Positions 1-5,259 of a DNA stretch of 15,874 bases are shown here, piece by piece (position 1 is the first letter of the stretch; every line of letters starts with the position of its first letter). Both the position numbers and the translations under genes were made by a program. This stretch comes from Planctomycetota bacterium (GTDB lineage: Bacteria > Planctomycetota > SZUA-567), in the NCBI GenBank assembly GCA_031270145.1, contig JAISYD010000253.1, positions 1 through 15,874 on the forward strand, read 5' to 3'. Under the pieces are notes generated by a model. That model was given only the letters and a program-made list of their open reading frames with translations, was not told where the DNA came from and made no database searches.

Positions 1-39
1 TTTTGCCGCCTTTCTCCTCATCAAAACGTCACCCTATAT

Positions 40-67
40 ATAGTAACCCACAATTTCATTATGTCAA
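40..67 (-). promoter_or_regulatory. Leftward sigma-70-like promoter at left edge
   Basis: On the minus strand a perfect TTGACA (67-62) is followed after 16 bases by TACTAT (45-40); a TATATA lies a few bases further on. Downstream on the same strand AGGAGAAAGG (about 18-9) looks like a Shine-Dalgarno sequence, so the start codon of a leftward gene probably lies just beyond the window edge. An ATG at 21-19 precedes that site and lacks its own Shine-Dalgarno. The gene itself cannot be seen. Confidence 0.5.
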
Positions 68-125
68 TATGTTGTGTGTTAGTGTTGAATATTTTAATAT
101 TTTCGGAGAAAGTTGTCAACAGGCG

Positions 126-140
126 GGAAAAGATTTTTCC
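126..140. repeat. GGAAAA-GAT-TTTTCC palindrome, copy 1
   Basis: GGAAAA (126-131) and TTTTCC (135-140) form an inverted repeat around GAT. A second copy lies 71 bases downstream (197-212). Paired palindromes ahead of an operon are operator-like, but no regulator is identified. Confidence 0.35.
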
Positions 141-196
141 TCCTGTTCCCGGCCGGATTTCACGCAATCAAGCACTAATCCGGCATTTACCGCCAT

Positions 197-212
197 GGAA
201 AAATCTTTTTCC
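197..212. repeat. GGAAAAA-TC-TTTTTCC palindrome, copy 2
   Basis: Seven-base arms GGAAAAA (197-203) and TTTTTCC (206-212) flank TC and are perfectly complementary. It matches the reverse complement of copy 1 apart from one extra A/T. It lies about 57 bases upstream of the sigma-28-like -35 element. Confidence 0.35.
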
Positions 213-268
213 GATCGATCGGGCGCCGCTCCCGGCCGGCCGATTCCGCCGCCGGCCTGGCGTTTGGG

Positions 269-296
269 CAAAGTTTTCCCTCCGGGCGGCCGATAA
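269..296 (+). promoter_or_regulatory. Sigma-28 (FliA)-like promoter for the flbD-mot operon
   Basis: GCCGATAA (289-296) is an exact match to the classical FliA -10 element. CAAAGTTT (269-276) matches seven of eight positions of the -35 consensus TAAAGTTT. The spacer is 12 bases, one more than the usual 11. The position, about 50 bases before flbD, and the flagellar cargo both fit. Late flagellar and motor genes are commonly FliA-dependent. No transcription data support this. Confidence 0.65.
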
Positions 297-311
297 ACAA
301 TCTATATGTTC

Positions 312-329
312 CCGCCGGAATCCCGGCGG
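312..329 (+). promoter_or_regulatory. GC-rich hairpin in the flbD leader
   Basis: CCGCCGG (312-318), loop AATC, then CCGGCGG (323-329) give a perfect 7-bp stem. It sits directly before the purine-rich AGAGAGA (331-337) that would serve as flbD ribosome binding site. There is no T-tract, so it is not a canonical terminator; it may affect translation or leader stability. Confidence 0.4.
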
Positions 330-346
330 CAGAGAGAATGGCAGGC

Positions 347-544
347 ATGATCAAGCTTACCCGCCGCAACGGCAATCCGTTTGTCCTGAACGCCGAACTG
401 ATCAAGTTCGTCGAGGAGCTTCCAGACACCATCATAACCCTTCGGGACGGCGAAAAGGTACTGGTGAGGGAAACGGCGGATCAGGTGATTGACCGTTCCC
501 TGTCCTACGCCCGGGAGACGCGCTTCCTTCCCGAGTCGGAGTAG
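347..544 (+). CDS. flbD: FlbD family flagellar protein
   Basis: This is a 65-residue protein of the FlbD (PF06289) family, a small protein found in many bacterial flagellar operons directly ahead of motA; its precise role is poorly defined. The opening MIKLTRRNGNPFVLNAELIK is the typical family start. The rest carries the usual EELPDTIITLRDGEKVLVRET stretch, in pieces, and a short charged tail. An ATG nine bases upstream (338) would add MAG, but the purine-rich AGAGAGA (331-337) is too close to it and well spaced from 347; family alignment also favours 347. It is first in the motor operon, 15 bases before motA, downstream of a sigma-28-like promoter. The family assignment is firm, the function is not. 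Confidence 0.85.
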   Translation: MIKLTRRNGNPFVLNAELIKFVEELPDTIITLRDGEKVLVRETADQVIDRSLSYARETRFLPESE

Positions 545-559
545 GAGGTTGGAGAAGCC

Positions 560-1330
560 ATGGACATAGGGACGATAGCCGGGTTCGTCATCGGCACTTT
601 CTGCGTGATGGGCCTGGGCATGCAATGGCAAATCGGCCCTTTCATCGATGTGCCGTCCATCGGCATCGTCTTCGGGGGTTGTTTCGCCAATATGCTCATT
701 TCGCTGGATATTGGCACCGTGAAAACCATGCCCAAAAGCGGTCCGCTCATCCTAAAGTCCGGCAAGGACAATCCCGTTGATATTATAAAGAAGATGGTGG
801 AGTTTTCCGAGGTGGCCCGGCGCGACGGCATCCTCGCCCTGGAGAACGTCCTTGAGCAGATACCGGACCCCTTCATGCGCCAGGGCCTGCAACTGGCGGT
901 GGACGGGACCGATCCCGAGCTGATCCAGGACATCATGGAGACGGATCTGGACAACACCGAATCGCGGCATTCCGAAGCCAAGTCGGCTTGGGATTTGTTC
1001 CGCGGCGGCGGCCCGACCTGGGGGGCGCTGGGGACGGTTATCGGACTCATCCAGATGCTCAAGGGCGGCGTGGACGATCCGTCCGCCCTCACCCAGGGCA
1101 TGGCGGTGGCGCTGATCACCACCTTCTACGGCTCGCTCATCGCCTCCCTCCTGATTGGCCCGATTTGCGACAAGCTGGGGGTCAGGAACGGCGAGGAGAT
1201 GGCGATAAAAACCATCATCCTCAAGGGGGTCATGTCCATCCAGGCCGGCGACAACCCCCGCATCGTCGAGCAGAAGCTGAAGATTTTTCTGACGCCGAGC
1301 GATCGCAATTTCGGCAAGGACGCCGGCTGA
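560..1330 (+). CDS. motA: Flagellar motor stator protein MotA
   Basis: MotA is the inner-membrane stator subunit that, with MotB, conducts ions and pushes on the rotor protein FliG. The 256 residues match normal family length. Hydrophobic segments lie near residues 5-20 and 33-50, and again near 152-168 and 181-203, giving the standard four-helix layout. The large cytoplasmic loop has EVARRDGILALENVLE (85-100), with the Arg and Glu positions implicated in FliG contact in Escherichia coli. GGGPTWGALGTVIGLIQML (149-167) contains the conserved proline and helix of the ion channel. A strong AGGAGG ribosome site (543-548) overlaps the end of flbD. It is followed 42 bases later by motB. The ion used (H+ or Na+) cannot be decided from sequence alone. 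Confidence 0.95.
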   Translation: MDIGTIAGFVIGTFCVMGLGMQWQIGPFIDVPSIGIVFGGCFANMLISLDIGTVKTMPKSGPLILKSGKDNPVDIIKKMVEFSEVARRDGILALENVLEQIPDPFMRQGLQLAVDGTDPELIQDIMETDLDNTESRHSEAKSAWDLFRGGGPTWGALGTVIGLIQMLKGGVDDPSALTQGMAVALITTFYGSLIASLLIGPICDKLGVRNGEEMAIKTIILKGVMSIQAGDNPRIVEQKLKIFLTPSDRNFGKDAG

Positions 1331-1372
1331 CGGCGCTTCAACTGGATTGCCGGAAGACGGGAGAAAGGCGGC

Positions 1373-2047
1373 ATGGCCAGGAAAAAAAAATCCGGGGGCT
1401 CCGGCGGGCCGTCGATAGCGGAATTCTCCGCCCTCACCTCCTTTTCCGACATGATGACCCTAATGCTCACCTTCTTCGTGCTCCTCTTCACCATGTCGGA
1501 GCCGAAAAAGCCCCGCATCCAGGCCACCATGCAGGCTTTTATGCGCCAGGTAGGCGTGTTGCCCTTCAACGCCAGCCCGCTCCAGCCGGTGATGACCCCG
1601 CAGCGCACCAGCCAGGAGGAAGCCAACATCCTCAGGCGCGGACCGCCGGGAAAGCGCTCAGAGGTCATGACCCTGGTGGAAAACGACCGGCAAAAGATTA
1701 TAATCGGGGGCGAGGATTTGTTCCGCCCCGGATCGGCCGAACTTTCGGCCAAGGGCAAGCGGCTGCTTCAGTCCGACGTCGCCCCGCAGTTGCGTGGTTT
1801 CCGCAACCGCATTGAGGTCAAGGGCAACACCGGGCAGGCCACGGACGAATCGCAAAACCTGTGGGAACTGGGGTACGCCAGGGCTTATTCGGTGATGCGC
1901 CACCTGGTCGACGAGTGCGGGCTTGAGGAGAAGCGCTTCCGCCTGATCAGCGCCGCCGACAACGAGCCCAGGGATCCGTCCAGCCAGAGCCTTAACCGGC
2001 GGGTCGAGATCATCATGACCGAGGCGACGGTCGGAGGCGAGGAATAG
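1373..2047 (+). CDS. motB: Flagellar motor stator protein MotB
   Basis: MotB anchors the stator to peptidoglycan and supplies the ion-binding aspartate. The 224-residue protein has a basic cytoplasmic start (MARKKKSGG), then a single membrane helix (about 22-44). That helix contains SFSDMMTLMLTFFVLLF, with Asp26 in the place of the essential channel aspartate (Asp32 in Escherichia coli). A periplasmic linker follows and then an OmpA/MotB peptidoglycan-binding domain (about 110-220); its later part includes the LGYARAYSVMRHLV helix and the typical NRRVEIIM strand near the end. Length is slightly short for the family because the linker is compact. It is co-transcribed with motA, and the fliL-type gene begins 13 bases after its stop. 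Confidence 0.94.
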   Translation: MARKKKSGGSGGPSIAEFSALTSFSDMMTLMLTFFVLLFTMSEPKKPRIQATMQAFMRQVGVLPFNASPLQPVMTPQRTSQEEANILRRGPPGKRSEVMTLVENDRQKIIIGGEDLFRPGSAELSAKGKRLLQSDVAPQLRGFRNRIEVKGNTGQATDESQNLWELGYARAYSVMRHLVDECGLEEKRFRLISAADNEPRDPSSQSLNRRVEIIMTEATVGGEE

Positions 2048-2060
2048 AGGGAACGGCGGC

Positions 2061-2714
2061 ATGTCGGTCGATAGCTACGATTTCGGCGACGAGCTTCCCG
2101 GAGGCGGAGGAGCCGGCCGGGAAGGAGTCGCGGCGGAGGTCGGTCGGCCGGGATTGCGAAATTGGCTGGCCGGGAAGCGGGGGTGGCTCCTGCTGATCGG
2201 CCTCACCCTGTCCCAGGCCCTGTTCGCCAGCATCCTGCTGGCGCTCCGCTCACGGGCGAATCCCGTCGCCACGATCCGGGAGTCGACGGTCCAGGCCCTG
2301 GCGGTGGATATGCTGGGGCGGGAAGTCAAGATTGAGCGGATTTCCCAGGTCCTTCCCGTTCGGGGCGGGAAAAAATTCGTGGTTTTCATGGATATTGCGC
2401 TTGTTCTTGGACAACTGCCGGAGGAGAGGGTCGAGGGAGCCGAACGCCCCGCCCCGGAGGAAATGGATTTGTTCGTCGCCGCCATAGCCGACATGGAGCC
2501 GGCCATCCGCAGCCTGGCGGTTTCCCTGATCCAGCGGTTGCCGCCGGAGAAATACGCCACGACGGAGGCGCACGATATCATAACCGGGGAGATCAAGGCT
2601 TATGTGAACGATATCCTGGCCGGGTTGGATTTCGGCAAGAGGCTTAGGCCGGGGCTGGGCAAGCGCCGGGTCACCGAGGTTTTTCTGCCGGCGTTCATCC
2701 GCCAGCAATCCTAA
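2061..2714 (+). CDS. fliL: FliL-like flagellar basal body-associated protein (first copy)
   Basis: FliL proteins are single-pass inner-membrane proteins around the stator that stabilise or tune it. This 217-residue protein has a glycine-rich cytoplasmic N-terminus (1-40), one membrane helix (about 42-62, GWLLLIGLTLSQALFASILL) and a periplasmic domain ending in RRVTEVFLPAFIRQ, a FliL-like C-terminal strand. It is a diverged paralogue of the next gene: both helices share GW-x4-G-x2-L-x-Q-A-x-F, and both end in RRVT-x3-LP. The long periplasmic stretch with EEMDLFVAAIADMEPAIRS fits the family layout of a helix before the final strand. Ribosome site AGAGGGA precedes the ATG. Assignment rests on topology, paralogy and operon position; an exact family score was not computed. 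Confidence 0.7.
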   Translation: MSVDSYDFGDELPGGGGAGREGVAAEVGRPGLRNWLAGKRGWLLLIGLTLSQALFASILLALRSRANPVATIRESTVQALAVDMLGREVKIERISQVLPVRGGKKFVVFMDIALVLGQLPEERVEGAERPAPEEMDLFVAAIADMEPAIRSLAVSLIQRLPPEKYATTEAHDIITGEIKAYVNDILAGLDFGKRLRPGLGKRRVTEVFLPAFIRQQS

Positions 2715-2760
2715 GGGCTGGCCGCCGGAGATGGCGGTGCATTGAAGGAAGGGACGCGGC

Positions 2761-3369
2761 ATGGCCGACGCGAATCCGGAGACTCCCAAGGTGGAAAACT
2801 CCGCCCCGCCGCCAACGGGCGGCCTTCTGGGCGGTTTCAAGGGCTGGATCATCGTCGTAGGCATAAGCCTGCTCCAGGCCGGGTTTTGGATAACCATGAT
2901 GATTGTCCGGGAGCCGGGCGAAGGTCCGGCGTCGGAGAAGGAAAAGGTTTTCCTAGAAAATCCGGCCATCCTCCAGAGCCGAGTCGAATTCAACAACTTC
3001 TCCGCCACCGTGCCTGGCCCGGGAGGCGATCTGCGTCCGCTCAACTTCAACATGGTGCTTGAGATGCATTATCTCCCGGAGGAGAAACGCCCGGGGGCGG
3101 TCAGGCCCAGCATCCAGCAGATCGAGATATTCCGCACCGTGGTCGTCCAGCTCGAGTCCAAGGTGCGGGATCACCTGAACACTTTCCTCACCGGCCAGTC
3201 CTTCACCAATCTGATGGGGGAGCGGGGGCCGGAACTGGTCAAGGCCGAGCTGATGCGCTTCATCAACAACGAATTGGAGAAATACGACTTTGAGGCGTTG
3301 ACCGTGCCGGCCGACATTTCCCGGCGGCGGGTCACCAAAATCCTGTTGCCCTCGTGGACGCTGATGTAG
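2761..3369 (+). CDS. fliL: FliL-like flagellar basal body-associated protein (second copy)
   Basis: This 202-residue protein is the second of two tandem FliL-type genes. It has a short proline-rich cytoplasmic tail, a membrane helix (about 28-48, GWIIVVGISLLQAGFWITMM) and a periplasmic domain. In that domain LRPLNFNMVLEMHYLPEE forms the first strands, IEIFRTVVVQLESKVRDHLNTFL the helix expected in FliL, and RRVTKILLPSW the last strand. This copy is closer to canonical FliL than the first, because the FRTVVVQLESKV helix resembles the family's IRDLIIETLSSK-type region. A good ribosome site, GAAGGAAGGG, precedes the ATG. The 46-base gap after the first copy holds no terminator. A tandem pair suggests that the two paralogues either form a hetero-oligomeric ring or act on different partners; this is inference. 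Confidence 0.75.
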   Translation: MADANPETPKVENSAPPPTGGLLGGFKGWIIVVGISLLQAGFWITMMIVREPGEGPASEKEKVFLENPAILQSRVEFNNFSATVPGPGGDLRPLNFNMVLEMHYLPEEKRPGAVRPSIQQIEIFRTVVVQLESKVRDHLNTFLTGQSFTNLMGERGPELVKAELMRFINNELEKYDFEALTVPADISRRRVTKILLPSWTLM

Positions 3370-3440
3370 GGTTTTCCGCGCGGGGAAGACCAAAGGGCGA
3401 CGGAGGTCGGCGCCTCCGGAACGCCTGAAAGGAATGCGGC

Positions 3441-3848
3441 ATGGCGGATGAAATGACCCAAGCCGAGATCGACGCCCTGTTGTCGGGCGGCGGACTTGGA
3501 GCTGAAACCGAGGCTAAGCTGGGGCCGGCCCAGCCGGTGTCGTTGGCGGCGCTGGCCGAAAACCTGCCGCCGGCCGATCCGGCCAATATCAACATGCTTT
3601 ACGACGTGGAACTGGAGGTGAAGATCGAGCTGGGCCGCACCATGCTGTCGGTGGAGGACATCCTCCGTCTGCGCGAGGGTTCCATCATCCAACTGGACAA
3701 GGACGCCGGCGCGCCGGTCGACATCTACGTCAACAACCGTCTGGTGGCCGAGGGCGAGGTCCTGGTCCTGAACGACTACTTTTGCGTCCGCGTCACCAAC
3801 ATCCTCTCCAGCAAGGAGCGGGCCATCAACCAATCGGCAAGTTTCTGA
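3441..3848 (+). CDS. fliN: Flagellar motor switch protein FliN
   Basis: FliN forms the lower C-ring of the flagellar switch and aids export-substrate docking. The 135-residue protein has a flexible start, MADEMTQAEIDALLSGGG, and a C-terminal SpoA (surface presentation of antigens) domain from about residue 52. That domain includes DVELEVKIELGRTMLSVEDI, LREGSIIQLDKDAGAPVDI and YVNNRLVAEGEVLVLNDYF in succession, all diagnostic of FliN. The N-terminal QAEIDALL is the same segment that opens FliM and FliY in other bacteria, where it binds CheY; it is also common at FliN N-termini. AAAGGAA is the ribosome site. It is the last gene of the operon, with a leftward gene ending only 8 bases after its stop. 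No fliM is present in the window. Confidence 0.93.
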   Translation: MADEMTQAEIDALLSGGGLGAETEAKLGPAQPVSLAALAENLPPADPANINMLYDVELEVKIELGRTMLSVEDILRLREGSIIQLDKDAGAPVDIYVNNRLVAEGEVLVLNDYFCVRVTNILSSKERAINQSASF

Positions 3849-3856
3849 ACCACCGG

Positions 3857-4132
3857 CTAAGCCTTTCCCGTTTCGCGGCCGACGGCCTCCACATATTCCA
3901 GGCGGAGATCCCGCAGAATGTCGGCCAGGTGCTTGTCCTCTTCAGGCGCGAGGTTGCCCTTGGTCTTTTCCTGGATTATCCCTAGTATGTCTATGGAGTA
4001 TTTCGCGTTCGGGAGATCCACCCGCGTCTCACCTGAAACCGGGTTTGGGATTTTGCCCAGGTTGACCAGCGCCTGGATGCCAAAACCGCTTATGAATTGC
4101 GGGAAACTGGCTTTGACGCCATCCTCGCCCAT
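3857..4132 (-). CDS. DUF1844 domain-containing protein
   Basis: This 91-residue soluble protein belongs to the DUF1844 (PF08899) family of unknown function. The recognisable core is FPQFISGFGIQALVNLGKIPNP, split around residues 10-31, followed by SIDILGIIQEKTKGNLAPEE and a C-terminal helix. I chose the ATG at 4132 (MGEDGVKASF) because GGAGGG lies seven bases ahead of it. An ATG at 4147 would add five residues but has no good ribosome site. It starts 18 bases after the stop of the 174-aa gene, so the two are very probably co-transcribed. It converges with fliN without an obvious terminator between them. The family name is confident; the function is unknown. Confidence 0.8.
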   Translation of the reverse strand: MGEDGVKASFPQFISGFGIQALVNLGKIPNPVSGETRVDLPNAKYSIDILGIIQEKTKGNLAPEEDKHLADILRDLRLEYVEAVGRETGKA

Positions 4133-4150
4133 GGTATTGCCCTCCATTGT

Positions 4151-4675
4151 TCACCCGCCGTTCTGAAAACGCATATGCTCGAAATGCTCCTGTACGTTGG
4201 CCGGAGCGGAACGGGCCACCTGGCTTCCGGCGTAAAGCAGCACCGACAGGTTCCAGACCTGGTCCGGGGCGGCGATGACCGCGGTGCGGACGTCGTTGTC
4301 GTTTTCCAGACGGCTGACTATCCGGTTTATCGCCTCGGAAATCGGACCATGCTCATGGACGGTGGCGTCCCGCTTGTTGATATATTTGGAGGGAGGAAGG
4401 CTGATATGGCGGGCCAGCACCACCGCCATGGTCTCGCCGCCTAGTCCGGCCCCCTCGAAGCCATCGAAGGAAAAATTCTCCCCCGGCACGGCGATTTGCG
4501 GCTTGTCGGCGGTAACCTCCCCTCGTCGGATGACGATGAAGTCGGCGTTGCCGCTGGACTGGGAAAGGCAAATATAGGGTAGCCTGGTGATGCCGAAGGT
4601 GTAAAGGAGGTTTTTGCGCACTTTTATGAAGCGGGTGTCCGACTGGGCCAGTCGGAAGGCATCTTCCATTTCCAT
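4151..4675 (-). CDS. Hypothetical protein, 174 aa
   Basis: I do not recognise this protein. It is 174 residues long and probably soluble: there is no signal peptide or membrane helix. It begins MEMEDAFRLAQSDTRFIKVR and continues with mixed strands such as RLPYICLSQSSGNADFIVIR and GGETMAVVLARHISLPPSKY, then a region with EHGPISEAINRIVSRLENDNDVRTAVIAA that resembles no motif I can name (shown only by its position, about 105-133). The start at 4675 is supported by GGAG five bases upstream; a longer frame from 4738 would run over the divergent promoter region. It lies just ahead of the DUF1844 gene and probably forms a two-gene operon with it. A role in a conserved intracellular process is possible, but nothing shows it. 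Confidence 0.65.
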   Translation of the reverse strand: MEMEDAFRLAQSDTRFIKVRKNLLYTFGITRLPYICLSQSSGNADFIVIRRGEVTADKPQIAVPGENFSFDGFEGAGLGGETMAVVLARHISLPPSKYINKRDATVHEHGPISEAINRIVSRLENDNDVRTAVIAAPDQVWNLSVLLYAGSQVARSAPANVQEHFEHMRFQNGG

Positions 4676-4693
4676 AAAAACTCCATTTTGTGC

Positions 4694-4723
4694 TTGACGG
4701 CCAACCGTTATCGTATGTATACT
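4694..4723 (+). promoter_or_regulatory. Sigma-70-like promoter for the lipoprotein/PilZ/dnaB group
   Basis: TTGACG (4694-4699), an 18-base spacer and TATACT (4718-4723) each match five of six consensus bases. It reads rightward, giving a start near 4730 and a leader of about 137 bases before the lipoprotein gene. A weaker leftward promoter for the 174-aa gene (TTGCAA, 17 bases, TACGAT on the minus strand) may overlap it. Confidence 0.55.
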
Positions 4724-4745
4724 AGCCAATAATTGCAAAAGGAAA

Positions 4746-4756
4746 GTTCGGCGAAC
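4746..4756. promoter_or_regulatory. Perfect 11-base palindrome GTTCG-G-CGAAC
   Basis: GTTCG (4746-4750) and CGAAC (4752-4756) are perfect complements around one G. The site falls about 16-26 bases after the predicted transcription start, a position suited to an operator, or to a very small RNA stem. No binding protein is known. Confidence 0.25.
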
Positions 4757-4764
4757 GGGAAAAA

Positions 4765-4827
4765 ATGACTTGCCAGGACTTACTTTTGACCGATAATCAC
4801 CTTCTCAGGCTACTTTTGCCGAAATGA
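4765..4827 (+). CDS. Possible leucine-rich leader peptide (20 aa)
   Basis: A short frame ATG...TGA lies in the leader of the lipoprotein gene and would encode MTCQDLLLTDNHLLRLLLPK. Eight of its 20 residues are leucine. Their codons are TTA, CTT, TTG, CTT, CTC, CTA, CTT and TTG, never CTG, which is common in the neighbouring genes. GGGAAAA upstream is a poor ribosome site. This composition is what a leucine-responsive leader peptide would look like, but the downstream gene is not a leucine biosynthesis gene and chance is quite possible. Confidence 0.2.
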   Translation: MTCQDLLLTDNHLLRLLLPK

Positions 4828-4866
4828 ATCGCTTGAACGTGTCTTAGATGTGAAAGGTATCGACCC

Positions 4867-5130
4867 ATGACGAGAATAGCGCTGCTTGCCCTGCCGCTGG
4901 CGATGCTCATCTTCCTGGCCGGTTGCGAGGAGGGATACCAAAGTTCCGCAACTCGCCAACCCGCCACTCCGCCGCCGTCTTCGGTTCCCGCGCCCATCGC
5001 TCAACCCCAGGCCCAAGCCCAGGGGCAGCCCCAGGCCACCCCGACTCCCGGACGCGTTTCCACCACCCAACCTCTTCCCCCTGGGGAAACGTATGTGAAT
5101 CAACGGGAATTGGCGGCATTCGCCAAGTAG
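4867..5130 (+). CDS. Small proline/glutamine-rich lipoprotein
   Basis: This is an 87-residue predicted lipoprotein. The start MTRIALLALPLAMLIFLAGC is a classic type II signal peptide with lipobox L-A-G-C; Cys20 would be lipidated. Glu at the +2 position is not the inner-membrane retention Asp, so outer-membrane sorting is likely if the rules of Escherichia coli apply. The mature part is a low-complexity chain rich in Pro, Gln, Ala and Thr (about 28-72), probably disordered and able to span the periplasm, ending in GETYVNQRELAAFAK. A GAAAGG ribosome site lies about 10 bases upstream. The stop codon abuts a large hairpin (5131-5191). No specific function is recognisable; a small cell-envelope lipoprotein is the safest label. 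Confidence 0.75.
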   Translation: MTRIALLALPLAMLIFLAGCEEGYQSSATRQPATPPPSSVPAPIAQPQAQAQGQPQATPTPGRVSTTQPLPPGETYVNQRELAAFAK

Positions 5131-5191
5131 GGGAAGCTCTGGAAACGCCCTTTACCCCACAGCCGGGGAAAAGGACGTTTTTGAGCTTCCC
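5131..5191 (+). ncRNA. Large imperfect hairpin after the lipoprotein stop codon
   Basis: The RNA would fold into one long hairpin. GGGAAGCTC (5131-5139) pairs with GAGCTTCCC (5183-5191); AAACG (5143-5147) with CGTTT (5076 plus 100, that is 5176-5180); CCTTT (5149-5153) with AAAGG (5170-5174); and CCCC (5155-5158) with GGGG (5165-5168), closed by a six-base loop. That is 23 pairs with only two single mismatches and one small internal loop. No T-tract follows, so it is not a standard terminator. It may be an mRNA 3' stabiliser, an attenuating structure before the PilZ gene, or a small mobile-repeat remnant. Confidence 0.55.
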
Positions 5192-5259
5192 GCCAGGATC
5201 CGGCGCAAAATGAGTTGTCCGAGCGTCGTGGCGCCACTTGAGCCTAGCGTGCTTATCTT

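Larger units (their letters stand above)
1..346. other. Intergenic region upstream of flbD, no gene
   Basis: No convincing protein gene is present. The first ~115 bases are markedly AT-rich compared with the GC-rich rest of the window. The stretch holds a leftward promoter (40-67), an AATATT-TT-AATATT inverted repeat (88-101), two GGAAAA/TTTTCC palindromes (126-140 and 197-212), a sigma-28-like promoter (269-296) and a GC-rich leader hairpin (312-329). The overlapping open frames here have no family resemblance and look like chance. Confidence 0.75.

Noticed and set aside
61..492. Rightward 143-aa frame over the flbD leader and start
   Set aside because: It overlaps the well-supported flbD gene in another frame, has biased shadow composition and no family resemblance.
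708..725. TGGCACC in motA as a sigma-54 promoter
   Set aside because: No TTGC element at the -12 distance and it is inside a coding region.
4789..4796. ACCGATAA as a second FliA -10 element
   Set aside because: No TAAAGTTT-like -35 at the required distance (TTGCCAGG is there instead).
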